Source: a virus. Taken from it: a stretch of DNA of 64,000 nt. The stretch lies in IMG/VR virus record IMGVR_UViG_3300009509_000706, positions 1 through 64,000 of that record; one strand, 5' to 3'. The notes beneath the pieces were generated by a model. The model was not told where the DNA came from. It was given only the letters and a program-made list of their open reading frames with translations, and did no database searches. The position numbers were made by a program, and so were the translations under genes. The stretch's first letter is position 1. Each line of letters opens with the position of its first letter. Below are positions 33,408-40,161 of this stretch, piece by piece.

Positions 33408-33648
33408 ATTGAACGAAAACACGTTTTATAGCAACGTCAAACTCGATAGGATACCAGAGATTTTGAGGGTAGCCAAAGAGTTGGATCACGAGGTTACGTT
33501 CGTCTATCCGGCGACCTTCACTTTTGGAGATCAGGTACACGAAAACCCACGTTGTGTAGCAGTTTACCACACGAGGGGCAACCGCCGCAAGTTTGCAGAG
33601 GCGCTAATGCCTGCCGACATCTTGGCGACGATGCAAAGGGTAATGTAA
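33397..33648 (+). CDS. Hypothetical protein
   Basis: 83 residues, GAGGAACGGAG upstream. Mixed alpha/beta, with TFVYPATFTFGDQVHENPR and YHTRGNRRKFAEAL. No family recognised; separated from the next gene by a single base. Confidence 0.55.
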   Translation: MTIELNENTFYSNVKLDRIPEILRVAKELDHEVTFVYPATFTFGDQVHENPRCVAVYHTRGNRRKFAEALMPADILATMQRVM

Positions 33649-33649
33649 C

Positions 33650-33886
33650 GTGGGCCTGGACGTATACTATCCTGCCGACATTCGCAATGCTCTAATGGCC
33701 GCCGAGCAATCGGCCAGCGCAGCCTTTGATGCAATCGGGGGAAAAGATGATCCATTCGCTAACGGGTATACGGCGGGTTATCGGGCAGCATTGGTCACGG
33801 TTGCCCTGGCCTTTGGGCTTCTCCCGGAAAAAATCCAGACGGGAGACGGACTTGGGCTACTTATACAACAACTTCTTACAGGCTAG
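33650..33886 (+). CDS. Hypothetical protein
   Basis: 78 residues, GTG start. Helical; contains DPFANGYTAGYRAALVTVALAFGL, a segment reminiscent of short helical phage proteins with F-x-x-G-Y-x-x-G-x-x-x-A. It is the last gene before a strong terminator. Confidence 0.55.
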   Translation: MGLDVYYPADIRNALMAAEQSASAAFDAIGGKDDPFANGYTAGYRAALVTVALAFGLLPEKIQTGDGLGLLIQQLLTG

Positions 33887-33894
33887 ATTCACAC

Positions 33895-33930
33895 AAAAAG
33901 CCCCCTAGTTGCGAGGGGGGCTTTTTGTTT
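33895..33930 (+). terminator. Strong intrinsic terminator
   Basis: AAAAAGCCCCC (33895-33905) pairs with GGGGGCTTTTT and is followed by GTTT; 10 bp with a 9-base loop. It ends the operon begun at 29235. Confidence 0.9.
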
Positions 33931-33980
33931 CTCTGTGCGCGAAAATACCAAAGTCTACATTTTTCAAATTAGCATTAACA

Positions 33981-34000
33981 AGTTAGAAATTAGTTAGAAT
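33981..34000. promoter_or_regulatory. Operator-like direct repeat
   Basis: AGTTAGAAATTAGTTAGAAT: two GTTAGAA half-sites 11 bases apart, 46 bases upstream of the -35 box. The 33887-34219 gap otherwise holds a terminator, this site, a promoter and a leader. Confidence 0.6.
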
Positions 34001-34046
34001 TGTAGCGAATGTGGCAAAATTACACGGTAAACCTATTTACAAACGC

Positions 34047-34075
34047 TTGACAAATTGTGCCAGTTGTGCTATAAT
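34047..34075 (+). promoter_or_regulatory. Perfect-consensus sigma70-type promoter
   Basis: TTGACA (34047-34052), 17-base spacer, TATAAT (34070-34075). Drives the operon that starts at 34220 after a leader of about 140 bases. Confidence 0.85.
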
Positions 34076-34165
34076 TTAGCTAGAAACACAGAGAGAGACA
34101 AAGGCACATGAACAACAGAATAACCCGATAAACGAACTAACGGGGGGCGGACAGGAGTGCGGTAA

Positions 34166-34207
34166 ATGCTCAAAGTAAAGTGGGTTTTCATAGATGATTT
34201 TGGCTAA
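34166..34207 (+). CDS. Possible micropeptide in the leader
   Basis: 13 codons, MLKVKWVFIDDFG, with CAGGAG 10 bases upstream. A 7-codon ATG frame (34108-34131) lies earlier in the same leader. Either could be a regulatory leader peptide; neither has independent support. Confidence 0.2.
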   Translation: MLKVKWVFIDDFG

Positions 34208-34219
34208 AAGGAGAAAAGT

Positions 34220-34462
34220 ATGAGTGAATTAGTATCAATCAACGAGGCTCTGGCGGCTATTGCCGCCGAGCAACCTCAAAAAATCCCTGGCCGTACAACT
34301 CTCAACTTGGCTTTGAATAGGGGCCAAATCGCAGGGGCGGAAAAAAACGAATGGGGGCGTTGGGTCATGCCTATGCCCGCACTGTTAGAATGGAATGCGG
34401 CCCGCAAAGGTCATGGCGGGCGACCATGTAAAAGGCAAAAGGAAAGCGAGATGACAAAATGA
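34220..34462 (+). CDS. Excisionase/MerR-like helix-turn-helix protein
   Basis: 80 residues, AAAAGGAGAAAAG upstream. VSINEALAAIAAEQPQKIPGRTTLNLALNRGQIAG and then GRWVMPMPALLEW resemble small excisionase-type winged-helix proteins that bind DNA, followed by a basic GGRPCKRQK tail. No integrase is present, so a transcriptional role is likelier than excision. Confidence 0.55.
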   Translation: MSELVSINEALAAIAAEQPQKIPGRTTLNLALNRGQIAGAEKNEWGRWVMPMPALLEWNAARKGHGGRPCKRQKESEMTK

Positions 34463-34737
34463 AATTCAAGGTGGATTATCAGCGCATGGGTATGCAATCA
34501 AGAAGCAGTAATACCAAATGGTATACCGCCAAAGTTGGTGAACTGATAACGATTGTCGTTTATAGCGTTGGCTCATATTGGGCCTATGACATTCACTTTC
34601 ATGGCGGGAAAAATTGTAGCCAACTTGTTGGCAAGCTATTTGGCACGCGCGATCTTGCGCAAGAAGGGGCTATTGACTTTGCCAAAGGTCTTTTGGCTAA
34701 GGCACAAGAGGAACTGGAAAGCGAGGTGGAAGAATGA
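34459..34737 (+). CDS. Hypothetical protein
   Basis: 92 residues; ATGA overlap with the helix-turn-helix gene. Beta-rich N-terminal half (WYTAKVGELITIVVYSVGSYWAYDIHFHGG) and an acidic helical C-terminus. No family recognised. Confidence 0.55.
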   Translation: MKFKVDYQRMGMQSRSSNTKWYTAKVGELITIVVYSVGSYWAYDIHFHGGKNCSQLVGKLFGTRDLAQEGAIDFAKGLLAKAQEELESEVEE

Positions 34738-34940
34738 AAGTCTATCATTTTAAACTGACAATTGAGGCAACATTTACAGCAGTAGAGACCGCATATATTG
34801 ACGATACGTTGCAACCGTTGGCAGTAGAGCGCCGCCACATTGATAGAATGGGAGTTGTCGAATACCTGTCTATGCAAGAAGATGGCGGCGCAGAATTTGA
34901 GACGCACTTGCAGCTTGTAGAAGTAAGCGAGGAGGAATAA
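34734..34940 (+). CDS. Hypothetical protein
   Basis: 68 residues, acidic, overlapping the previous gene by 4 bases with GAGGTGGAAG upstream. The start MKVYHFKLTIEATFTAVETAYID suggests a beta-hairpin. It ends in EVSEEE. Unknown function. Confidence 0.55.
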   Translation: MKVYHFKLTIEATFTAVETAYIDDTLQPLAVERRHIDRMGVVEYLSMQEDGGAEFETHLQLVEVSEEE

Positions 34941-34942
34941 TA

Positions 34943-35284
34943 ATGAGAAAAACCTTAGCCCCAACTGCTGAACTAGCAACGCCACGGGTTCGCAAATTCA
35001 TTGAATCAAAATTGCTTCCAAGGCTATTTGGTGAGTCAGCCGTAATCACAGATTTTTACCTATGTGAGCCAGCTACAAATCTGGTATCGAGCCGCGAGGA
35101 AACATGGATTGAGGCAAACTGGGGCCTAGAAATTGAAGCTGAGAGGTTTTGTGTTATGGATTTTGATGAGGTGAGAGAATCATCTACGACAGTAGGCATT
35201 GGCGATGCTTCAGTTTGCGGTACACCAAATCCGTTCAAGATCGCAGTATCATTGTGGCTATACGCCAAAGTGATGCGAGAATAA
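34943..35284 (+). CDS. Hypothetical protein, last gene of the rightward operon
   Basis: 113 residues, GAGGAGG upstream. Alpha/beta with KLLPRLFGESAVITDFYLCEPA and FKIAVSLWLYAKVMRE. A strong terminator begins 12 bases after its stop. No family recognised. Confidence 0.55.
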   Translation: MRKTLAPTAELATPRVRKFIESKLLPRLFGESAVITDFYLCEPATNLVSSREETWIEANWGLEIEAERFCVMDFDEVRESSTTVGIGDASVCGTPNPFKIAVSLWLYAKVMRE

Positions 35285-35295
35285 AAGGCAAAAAA

Positions 35296-35329
35296 GAAGC
35301 CGAGGGCTAATCCCCTCGGCTTCTTTTTG
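35296..35329 (+). terminator. Strong intrinsic terminator
   Basis: GAAGCCGAGGG (35296-35306) pairs perfectly with CCCTCGGCTTC (35313-35323), 6-base loop, then TTTTTG. Confidence 0.92.
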
Positions 35330-35377
35330 CGTTCCATTTTGATTGGTTTAATTGTTGCTATAACACATGAATCATAA

Positions 35378-35457
35378 AATAGAAGCCCCCGGCGTAGGTG
35401 TCGGGGGGCTTCTTTGGCGCTCCATTGCGCCATGCGCCAGTGCTGACTGTGCACTGC
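35378..35457 (-). ncRNA. Candidate small RNA, about 80 bases
   Basis: Runs from the predicted +1 of the minus-strand promoter at 35463-35491 to the terminator at 35382-35412. It has no reading frame. Predicted hairpins in order: CAGTGC/GCACTG with a 7-base loop, GGCGC/GCGCC, then the terminator stem. It lies in the convergent space between rightward and leftward operons. Confidence 0.55.
35382..35413. terminator. Bidirectional intrinsic terminator
   Basis: GAAGCCCCC (35382-35390) pairs with GGGGGCTTC (35404-35412). Rightward it is followed by TTT, leftward by TATTTTAT, so it can end transcripts from both sides. Confidence 0.85.
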
Positions 35458-35462
35458 CTGCC

Positions 35463-35491
35463 ATTGTATCATGGCCGTGGCATAGTGTCAA
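35463..35491 (-). promoter_or_regulatory. Sigma70-type promoter, minus strand
   Basis: TTGACA (35491-35486), 17-base spacer, TACAAT (35468-35463) on the minus strand. The TGA of the -35 box is the stop codon of the 65-residue gene upstream. Only a short RNA and a terminator lie downstream. Confidence 0.7.
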
Positions 35492-35685
35492 GACGTTGTG
35501 ATGTGGATTTCGGCATCGCTGCCGAAACTTGCACTGACTGTGGCCGCAAGGCCACTAGCCAAAATGGCTTGATACCAAAATTCTGGATAGCCATCACAAG
35601 CAGCTTTGACTTTATCACAATTACTATCCCACTCTGCCCTTGTCTTACTTCCACGCATCAACTCAACAACTTCTTGCTCTGTCAT
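35488..35685 (-). CDS. Small phage protein of a recurrent type
   Basis: 65 residues, GAAAGGA 9 bases upstream of the ATG. The pattern SKTRAEWDSNCDKVKAACDGYPEFWYQAILASGLA resembles tiny proteins seen in many phages (E-W-x-x-N-C-x-x-V-K-x-A ... G-Y-P-x-F-W). Function unknown. Last gene of the leftward operon. Confidence 0.65.
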   Translation of the reverse strand: MTEQEVVELMRGSKTRAEWDSNCDKVKAACDGYPEFWYQAILASGLAATVSASFGSDAEIHITTS

Positions 35686-35725
35686 TGCTCATATCCTTTC
35701 TATACTATGGTATATCCCGAATAAA

Positions 35726-36643
35726 TTATGCCTCGGCGGCCAATTGTTCCGCCTGTTCGACCTCAGCTTCTGCCCTGTTGGCATATCCCTCAAGGTCAGC
35801 GATAACATCCGCCAGATTCGCATCGTTGATTTCGAGATAGCCCATCTTGCCAGCAGCGCCTAACATGTGAAAGAAATCTGGCGATCCGTTTGCGGTCTGA
35901 TAATACGGCTCTTTCTCTGATAGTTGTGTTGCAGCAGAAGTCCAGCCGCCGCCCTTGACAGGCGGACGCTTGCCAGTCGGCCCGTCTTGTTTCCAGCCCG
36001 TTGTGGCATGTTGTGCGGGCGCCGGCGCTTTTCTGGCAGGGTGGGCAGGCGCGTCTTTGCGGGGCATAGGCTCGCGCTGTTCCGGCTCTGACATGGCAGG
36101 CCCAGATAATACTGCCCCCTCAATAATCTCGCCATCGGCGTCTACTTCTACGCCAAGCTCTTCTGGCGTATAGACTGGCCCGCCGAAGATGTCTGGGCAA
36201 TACCATTTTGCCCCGTTGCTCAAGGCGCGAGCAAGATACATATTTGCTGGATGTTTTTTCCAATTATCCTTACCGAGCAATCCAGCGCGGGCAGCATCCT
36301 CTTTGTCGAACTTTGAGATACCCAAACTCTGGCTATTCTCGAAAAACTCGATTTCGCAACTATCGTTACTATGACTCTTGATTCTATAGTCATACTTCCC
36401 ACTGCGTTTGATAGCAGCGCCCATGAGAATGGCAGACAATGTGACCCGACCATTGACGATATAAATATTCGTCATAGATGCAATTGGGCCAAAGCCCAAT
36501 TCACGCCCAGCTAAAACTTTTGTAACCGCCTGGGCTGCTTGTCGGCTATCCTGGAAAAATCCAGACTGCGCCAATACCTCACCGAGCCGGATTGTTTCTG
36601 CCAGGCTCATATCTTGCTGAAATGGAATGATTGCCTTGCTCAT
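35726..36643 (-). CDS. RecT-like single-strand annealing recombinase
   Basis: 305 residues, AGGGAGAAAT upstream. The N-terminal 165 residues match the phage recombinase type, with GRELGFGPIASMTNIYIVNGR, ISKFDKEDAARAGLLGKDNWKKHPANMYLARALSNGAKWYCPDIFGGPVYTPEE. A Pro/Lys/Gly-rich linker (about 180-235) leads to an acidic C-terminal helix that could recruit SSB or a nuclease. It would anneal ssDNA in phage recombination. No partner exonuclease was recognised. Confidence 0.8.
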   Translation of the reverse strand: MSKAIIPFQQDMSLAETIRLGEVLAQSGFFQDSRQAAQAVTKVLAGRELGFGPIASMTNIYIVNGRVTLSAILMGAAIKRSGKYDYRIKSHSNDSCEIEFFENSQSLGISKFDKEDAARAGLLGKDNWKKHPANMYLARALSNGAKWYCPDIFGGPVYTPEELGVEVDADGEIIEGAVLSGPAMSEPEQREPMPRKDAPAHPARKAPAPAQHATTGWKQDGPTGKRPPVKGGGWTSAATQLSEKEPYYQTANGSPDFFHMLGAAGKMGYLEINDANLADVIADLEGYANRAEAEVEQAEQLAAEA

Positions 36644-36683
36644 TATATTTCTCCCTTCATTGTTTTGTTAAACGCATGTTCAT

Positions 36684-36712
36684 ATTATACATCTATTCCT
36701 GCTAGGTGTCAA
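36684..36712 (-). promoter_or_regulatory. Perfect-consensus sigma70-type promoter for the recombinase gene
   Basis: TTGACA (36712-36707), 17-base spacer, TATAAT (36689-36684), about 40 bases before the recombinase start. Confidence 0.85.
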
Positions 36713-36714
36713 GT

Positions 36715-36930
36715 CTATCCTATCACGAGCCAAAAATGGCTGGGAGTAACGCTATTATCCTGCCGTACTGGTATATTGCCCACGCCTCCCGCGTCATGCC
36801 CCCGCGTCAAAATGGCTGCTGGCAACTTATAGTGCTTTGCCATGAATCCTGGCAGTGCCTCTTTCACGGCGGCCTCTAGAGACATATCTTTTGGCTTCCA
36901 GTACAATTCTCCCTTAGTTCCCGCTTTCAC
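36715..36930 (-). CDS. Small hypothetical protein
   Basis: 71 residues from the GTG at 36930, whose GTGA overlaps the preceding stop; GGAGGG lies upstream. KGELYWKPKDMSLEAAVKEALPGFMAKHYKLPAAIL suggests a helical start followed by strands. Ends just before the recombinase promoter. Unknown function. Confidence 0.5.
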   Translation of the reverse strand: MKAGTKGELYWKPKDMSLEAAVKEALPGFMAKHYKLPAAILTRGHDAGGVGNIPVRQDNSVTPSHFWLVIG

Positions 36931-37049
36931 GCTTCTCTCACCCTCCACTTTCTCTCACCATTCTCGCCTATTTGCTCCACAAGCCCCCGCCCTTGTAGCG
37001 ATTTCAACCATCTAACCGTTGTCTTTTGTGACTGGCCGATTTCTGCCAC
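36927..37049 (-). CDS. Very small winged-helix-like protein
   Basis: 40 codons from a GTG at 37049: VAEIGQSQKTTVRWLKSLQGRG, then LVEQIGENGERKWRVREA. This is the recognition helix and wing of a winged-helix domain, lacking the first helices. It overlaps the 3' end of the gene at 37004-37231 in another frame and couples to the next gene by GTGA. It may be a remnant of a longer regulator or reached by frameshifting. Confidence 0.4.
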   Translation of the reverse strand: MAEIGQSQKTTVRWLKSLQGRGLVEQIGENGERKWRVREA

Positions 37050-37231
37050 GATTCACCATTCCATTCGTAGCCCATAGCAGCAAGCCACCAGTACAAATAA
37101 CCGGCGGCCCACATGCCGATTGTCGTTGGCTTGAGAGTGATTCTTGTACAAATATTGGCCGCAAGCTCACGGGCCTTGTCCTCTTTACTTCTCTGTTCGT
37201 CATTATTCATTATTTTATCATTGAGGCTCAT
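37004..37231 (-). CDS. Hypothetical protein
   Basis: 75 residues from the ATG at 37231, overlapping the previous stop. Charged helical N-terminus then a Trp/Tyr-rich segment (IGMWAAGYLYWWLAAMGYEWNG). Its last 15 codons overlap the winged-helix frame. Function unknown. Confidence 0.5.
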   Translation of the reverse strand: MSLNDKIMNNDEQRSKEDKARELAANICTRITLKPTTIGMWAAGYLYWWLAAMGYEWNGESWQKSASHKRQRLDG

Positions 37232-37377
37232 TCGTCTTGCCTCTTTGCACAAGTAAGTATACAGTCTGAACAAATAAGCATTCTTTTTGCTTGCTCTAGT
37301 GTATAGTGCTTTAGATTATCCCAATCTGCTTCTCGCCACATTTGCTTCCCGCATTTTTCACAATAGAATAAAATCAT
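37228..37377 (-). CDS. Small zinc-ribbon protein
   Basis: 49 residues: FYCEKCGKQMW and ICSDCILTCAK supply two CxxC pairs, with helix between. GAAAG lies 7 bases upstream of the ATG; ATGA overlap with the next gene. Function unknown. Confidence 0.6.
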   Translation of the reverse strand: MILFYCEKCGKQMWREADWDNLKHYTLEQAKRMLICSDCILTCAKRQDE

Positions 37378-37392
37378 TGCTTTCTATCCTTT

Positions 37393-37653
37393 CTAATTTG
37401 CTACACAAATAGCACTCGCAAGACTATCGCCGAGATGCTTCCAAAGTTTTGATAATTCTACCCATGAGCCAGGCTCTAATTCTGCGAGGGCATGTAATAG
37501 CTCGGCATATTCACATTCGCGTCTAGTAACTGGCCCAGGGGAGCTTATATCGTTTATAGCTTTTAGTACTGAATTATAGAAATCTCGTTTGCCTGATGTT
37601 TTGCTACGAGCCTCATAGACTCCTTGTATCAAGGCAACTGTATCAACTCTCAT
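37393..37653 (-). CDS. Hypothetical helical protein
   Basis: 86 residues from the ATG at 37653 (GAGAGGAAA upstream). Helical throughout, with RRECEYAELLHALAELEPGSWVELSKLWKHLGDSLA. The 11-base overlap with the preceding gene suggests coupling. No family recognised. Confidence 0.55.
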   Translation of the reverse strand: MRVDTVALIQGVYEARSKTSGKRDFYNSVLKAINDISSPGPVTRRECEYAELLHALAELEPGSWVELSKLWKHLGDSLASAICVAN

Positions 37654-37927
37654 CGTTTTTTTCCTCTCTATTTGCCGGCATGGGTAACTCTGGCGTCCAC
37701 CAGGTATACCCATCGCAGATATGATATGCCCCACCAGGGCCTTGAAAAAATCCAGGGCCAAATTGGCCTTGCAGAACGCTATAATAACCACTTGTCCAGT
37801 AGCCATGTTTCGGTACGAGCCAATGGACGTATTGCCGAGACTCTGGCAACCATTCTCTATCTTTCTTTACAGCCTCTCTTTGTTCTGGCATAACATCATT
37901 TGGCCTAATGTCATTGACCCCCAACAT
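37643..37927 (-). CDS. Hypothetical protein
   Basis: 94 residues. Aromatic and Gly-rich middle (PKHGYWTSGYYSVLQGQFGPGFFQGPGGAYHICDGYTWWTP). It overlaps both neighbours by 11-17 bases. No family recognised. Confidence 0.55.
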   Translation of the reverse strand: MLGVNDIRPNDVMPEQREAVKKDREWLPESRQYVHWLVPKHGYWTSGYYSVLQGQFGPGFFQGPGGAYHICDGYTWWTPELPMPANREEKNDES

Positions 37928-38159
37928 TTAGCTTCCCCCCTCGCATTCTAACACAGAGACATTTGAAATTTGAAAAGAATCGAGACAACCCAGTGTGAAT
38001 TGATTGTTCATTGATTCTTCTCCCACAATATGGGCAGAACCTTACAGACTCATAATCTTGACACCAGCACTCTGTGGGAGGTTTATCTGTACCTGGATAA
38101 TTGGTCTTTATTTTCCATTTTATGATAAAAGCGGACTTACATTTCCTACACTTTTCCAT
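37911..38159 (-). CDS. Zinc-ribbon protein
   Basis: 82 residues: CRKCKSAF at the N-terminus and FCPYCGRRI near residue 41 form a zinc ribbon, with an extra CWCQDYE. Its ribosome binding site (CAGGAG) lies in the last codons of the FkbM gene. Function unknown. Confidence 0.6.
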   Translation of the reverse strand: MEKCRKCKSAFIIKWKIKTNYPGTDKPPTECWCQDYESVRFCPYCGRRINEQSIHTGLSRFFSNFKCLCVRMRGGKLNVGGQ

Positions 38160-38161
38160 TT

Positions 38162-39328
38162 TTACTCCTGATTCGTTTTTGTTTTGTAGTCAAAAATCCT
38201 CAAAGCCTCATATCGCACTTGTTCCCCCAAACCGCGTTGTAAAGCCAGTGTCCACTCCAAGTCCTCTTGTGCTCTGCTCACCGCAGATGGAGCAGGAATA
38301 GCCAAAGGCATGTTTTGATAACGCTGCTGCAATCTCATATAGGCCGCCGAGCGTTCGGCCAGTCGCTTGACCAAGTCTCCGTTCGCTAAAAACTGTGCAT
38401 TGATCGGAGTAGCACTAAATGTAGGTAATCCGTCAGACAACCCAGACATCGTTATTTCTGCCGGCACAAATCCCATATCCGCAAGGTCAAAACGACCGGT
38501 GGGGATTGCACAAGCATAGAAAAATTGCTCCTTGTCCCAGGGCCGATGTGGTGCATCGGCGACTGCTATATAATAACCAATTGCTTCTAAATCCACAAGA
38601 AATGGAAGCCCCACATTGGCCAAGGGAAAAGCAAGAACAGGTTTTACATCCATACATGCGAGGGAAAGAATTGCTCCTGCCAAGATCGAATCTTCTGCCC
38701 CATTAGCAGTGAGATTTATAAAATCTGGGGCAGGAGACATTTCCAAAAAGGATGCCAATACATCAACTGGAATGAGAACTGATGATCGCAACATATCTGC
38801 CACGCGATCTCTCCCCCATCTGTGGACCATCCCTGACCATTTTGTTTTCAAAAGCATCGTTGGCATATTTGACGACGAAAAGTCTGGCTCCTCCGAGAAC
38901 TGGAGAAATCCTGGTTTGTCCCACAGGCCAACTTGCACCACAGAAATGTTGTCCAGGCCATGCATCATTGCATAACGACTAATGGCTTGTGCATTCCTTT
39001 CAGTTGGCTCAACCACAACAAGCCGACCTGTTTGACCAATGATAGCTCGCATCATGAGAGGCTGAGAAATCCCGGCTTCAATATAGAGGTCATGACATCC
39101 AACCTGGATTGCTATATCACCCTCTTTCAAAAACTGGAAAGGCTGCAAAGCACCGTAAAGATGAGAACACGCATCATAAGGCGGCAAAGCAGCATAAATA
39201 TGAGACCCTACATCATATTGATGCTGAAGCAACTCAATTTTCGCTGCTCCAGAAAGTGGCCCTGCCGCAGCTATATGAGCACTATAATATGCCCGTTGAG
39301 CAACAGTCTGTGGCTGAAAAAATCTCAT
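38162..39328 (-). CDS. FkbM-family methyltransferase
   Basis: 388 residues. LKEGDIAIQVGCHDLYIEAGI (about 68-88), GRLVVVEPTERNAQAI (about 101-116) and NISVVQVGLWDKPG (about 126-139) match FkbM SAM-binding motifs; the C-terminal 100 residues are helical. FkbM enzymes O-methylate sugars or polyketides. The gene stands alone among replication genes, directly after a glycosyltransferase-like fragment, so both probably arrived as one cassette. Confidence 0.8.
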   Translation of the reverse strand: MRFFQPQTVAQRAYYSAHIAAAGPLSGAAKIELLQHQYDVGSHIYAALPPYDACSHLYGALQPFQFLKEGDIAIQVGCHDLYIEAGISQPLMMRAIIGQTGRLVVVEPTERNAQAISRYAMMHGLDNISVVQVGLWDKPGFLQFSEEPDFSSSNMPTMLLKTKWSGMVHRWGRDRVADMLRSSVLIPVDVLASFLEMSPAPDFINLTANGAEDSILAGAILSLACMDVKPVLAFPLANVGLPFLVDLEAIGYYIAVADAPHRPWDKEQFFYACAIPTGRFDLADMGFVPAEITMSGLSDGLPTFSATPINAQFLANGDLVKRLAERSAAYMRLQQRYQNMPLAIPAPSAVSRAQEDLEWTLALQRGLGEQVRYEALRIFDYKTKTNQE

Positions 39329-39740
39329 TTACCCTCCCGCATGCTTTACACCCATGTTATAGACAATCCTTGCAATATTGACCGCTCCATTACCATTAAC
39401 AGCCCGATGTCCAGCATAGGCCATGAAAGCTCGCCGATATTTGTCTCTTATCATTTCCAACAATGCCGTCCTAACACTTGACGATTCAGGCGTTGCAACC
39501 ATTACCATATCTTTTGATTCAAGGAAAGATGCCACACTTTCGTGAAATGGAGTAAGAGGCAGGACAATTTGACAAAGCCCCATACAACACGCCTCAAACA
39601 TCGTCATTCCACCAGCCGTGATGGCTATGTTGCTTGCCATCATCAATTGCCCCATTTGACTTGGCCCTATATCCCTATGGACACAGATATTATGTGGAGA
39701 GCAGGACCAATCTTCTTGACCAGTATACTCCGCCCCTCGC
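39329..39740 (-). pseudogene. C-terminal fragment of a PseG/GT28-like protein
   Basis: About 120 residues. HRDIGPSQMGQLMMASNIAITAGGMTMFEACCMGLCQIVLPL is the C-terminal nucleotide-sugar-binding half of PseG or MurG-like GT-B proteins (A-x-x-A-G-G-x-T-x-x-E). No N-terminal domain exists; the frame runs into a zinc-ribbon gene read in another frame. It adjoins the FkbM gene without a gap. Best seen as a truncated gene at an insertion edge. Confidence 0.65.
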
Positions 39741-39831
39741 CGCCGCAAATTGGGCAGTGACCGCCAACTAGATTCTCACTGCCATAGGTTGCCCATCCGC
39801 AATCGGTACAGACATAGCGCGTTTTAGCCAT
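39667..39831 (-). CDS. RadA-like zinc-ribbon protein, probably truncated
   Basis: 54 residues from an ATG overlapping the previous stop. KTRYVCTDCGWATYG then GGHCPICGGEG is a RadA/Sms-type zinc ribbon. After about residue 38 the frame runs into the glycosyltransferase-like fragment and ends in an unrelated tail (HIISVSIGI). This suggests the ribbon gene was cut by the cassette. Confidence 0.5.
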   Translation of the reverse strand: MAKTRYVCTDCGWATYGSENLVGGHCPICGGEGRSILVKKIGPALHIISVSIGI

Positions 39832-40114
39832 TATCATCATTCTCCACTTGATAGGATTTCCAGACTCCCAAAAGCGGATCGCAACATGATACCATTTTGA
39901 AGCCCAATAATTCTTTTAATTTTCTAGCGGTCTCATGTGGCGGATAGTTTTGTTCTCTAATATATCCGAGGGAGAATCCCCCAGTAGGCAACTCAAAAAC
40001 GGCTGCTGGCCTAAGCAGTTCATACTTATATAATTCTTGTGCTTCCTCTATTGTTCTCTTAGGAAAACAAAGCCATTTCACAATATCATGTTCGCTTTCA
40101 AATTGTAATTGCAT
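39824..40114 (-). CDS. Hypothetical protein
   Basis: 96 residues from the ATG at 40114 (AAAGGG 7 bases upstream); a longer frame from 40177 overlaps the helicase and lacks a binding site. It contains DIVKWLCFPKRTIEEAQELYKYELLRPAAVFEL. The 16-bp palindrome sits just before its ribosome binding site, so this gene may be regulated there. Confidence 0.55.
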   Translation of the reverse strand: MQLQFESEHDIVKWLCFPKRTIEEAQELYKYELLRPAAVFELPTGGFSLGYIREQNYPPHETARKLKELLGFKMVSCCDPLLGVWKSYQVENDDNG

Positions 40115-40123
40115 TTTGTCCCT

Positions 40124-40139
40124 TTCATTGCGCAATGAA
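40124..40139. repeat. 16-bp palindrome, copy 2
   Basis: TTCATTGCGCAATGAA, identical to 25775 and 53787. Here it lies between the helicase gene and the ribosome binding site of the gene at 40114. Confidence 0.75.
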
Positions 40140-40161
40140 GCGCCATCTCCCAACTGCGGCC

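Noticed and set aside
34220-34462. Helix-turn-helix protein as an excisionase, implying integration
   Set aside because: No integrase or attachment-site-like duplication was seen in the window.
35345-35381. Possible plus-strand promoter TTGTTG-17-TAAAAT
   Set aside because: Weak -35 and no gene before the next terminator.
35056-35472. Minus-strand frame near the 35.4 kb promoter
   Set aside because: It would read through two strong terminators and lies opposite a plausible gene; the promoter more likely makes a short RNA.
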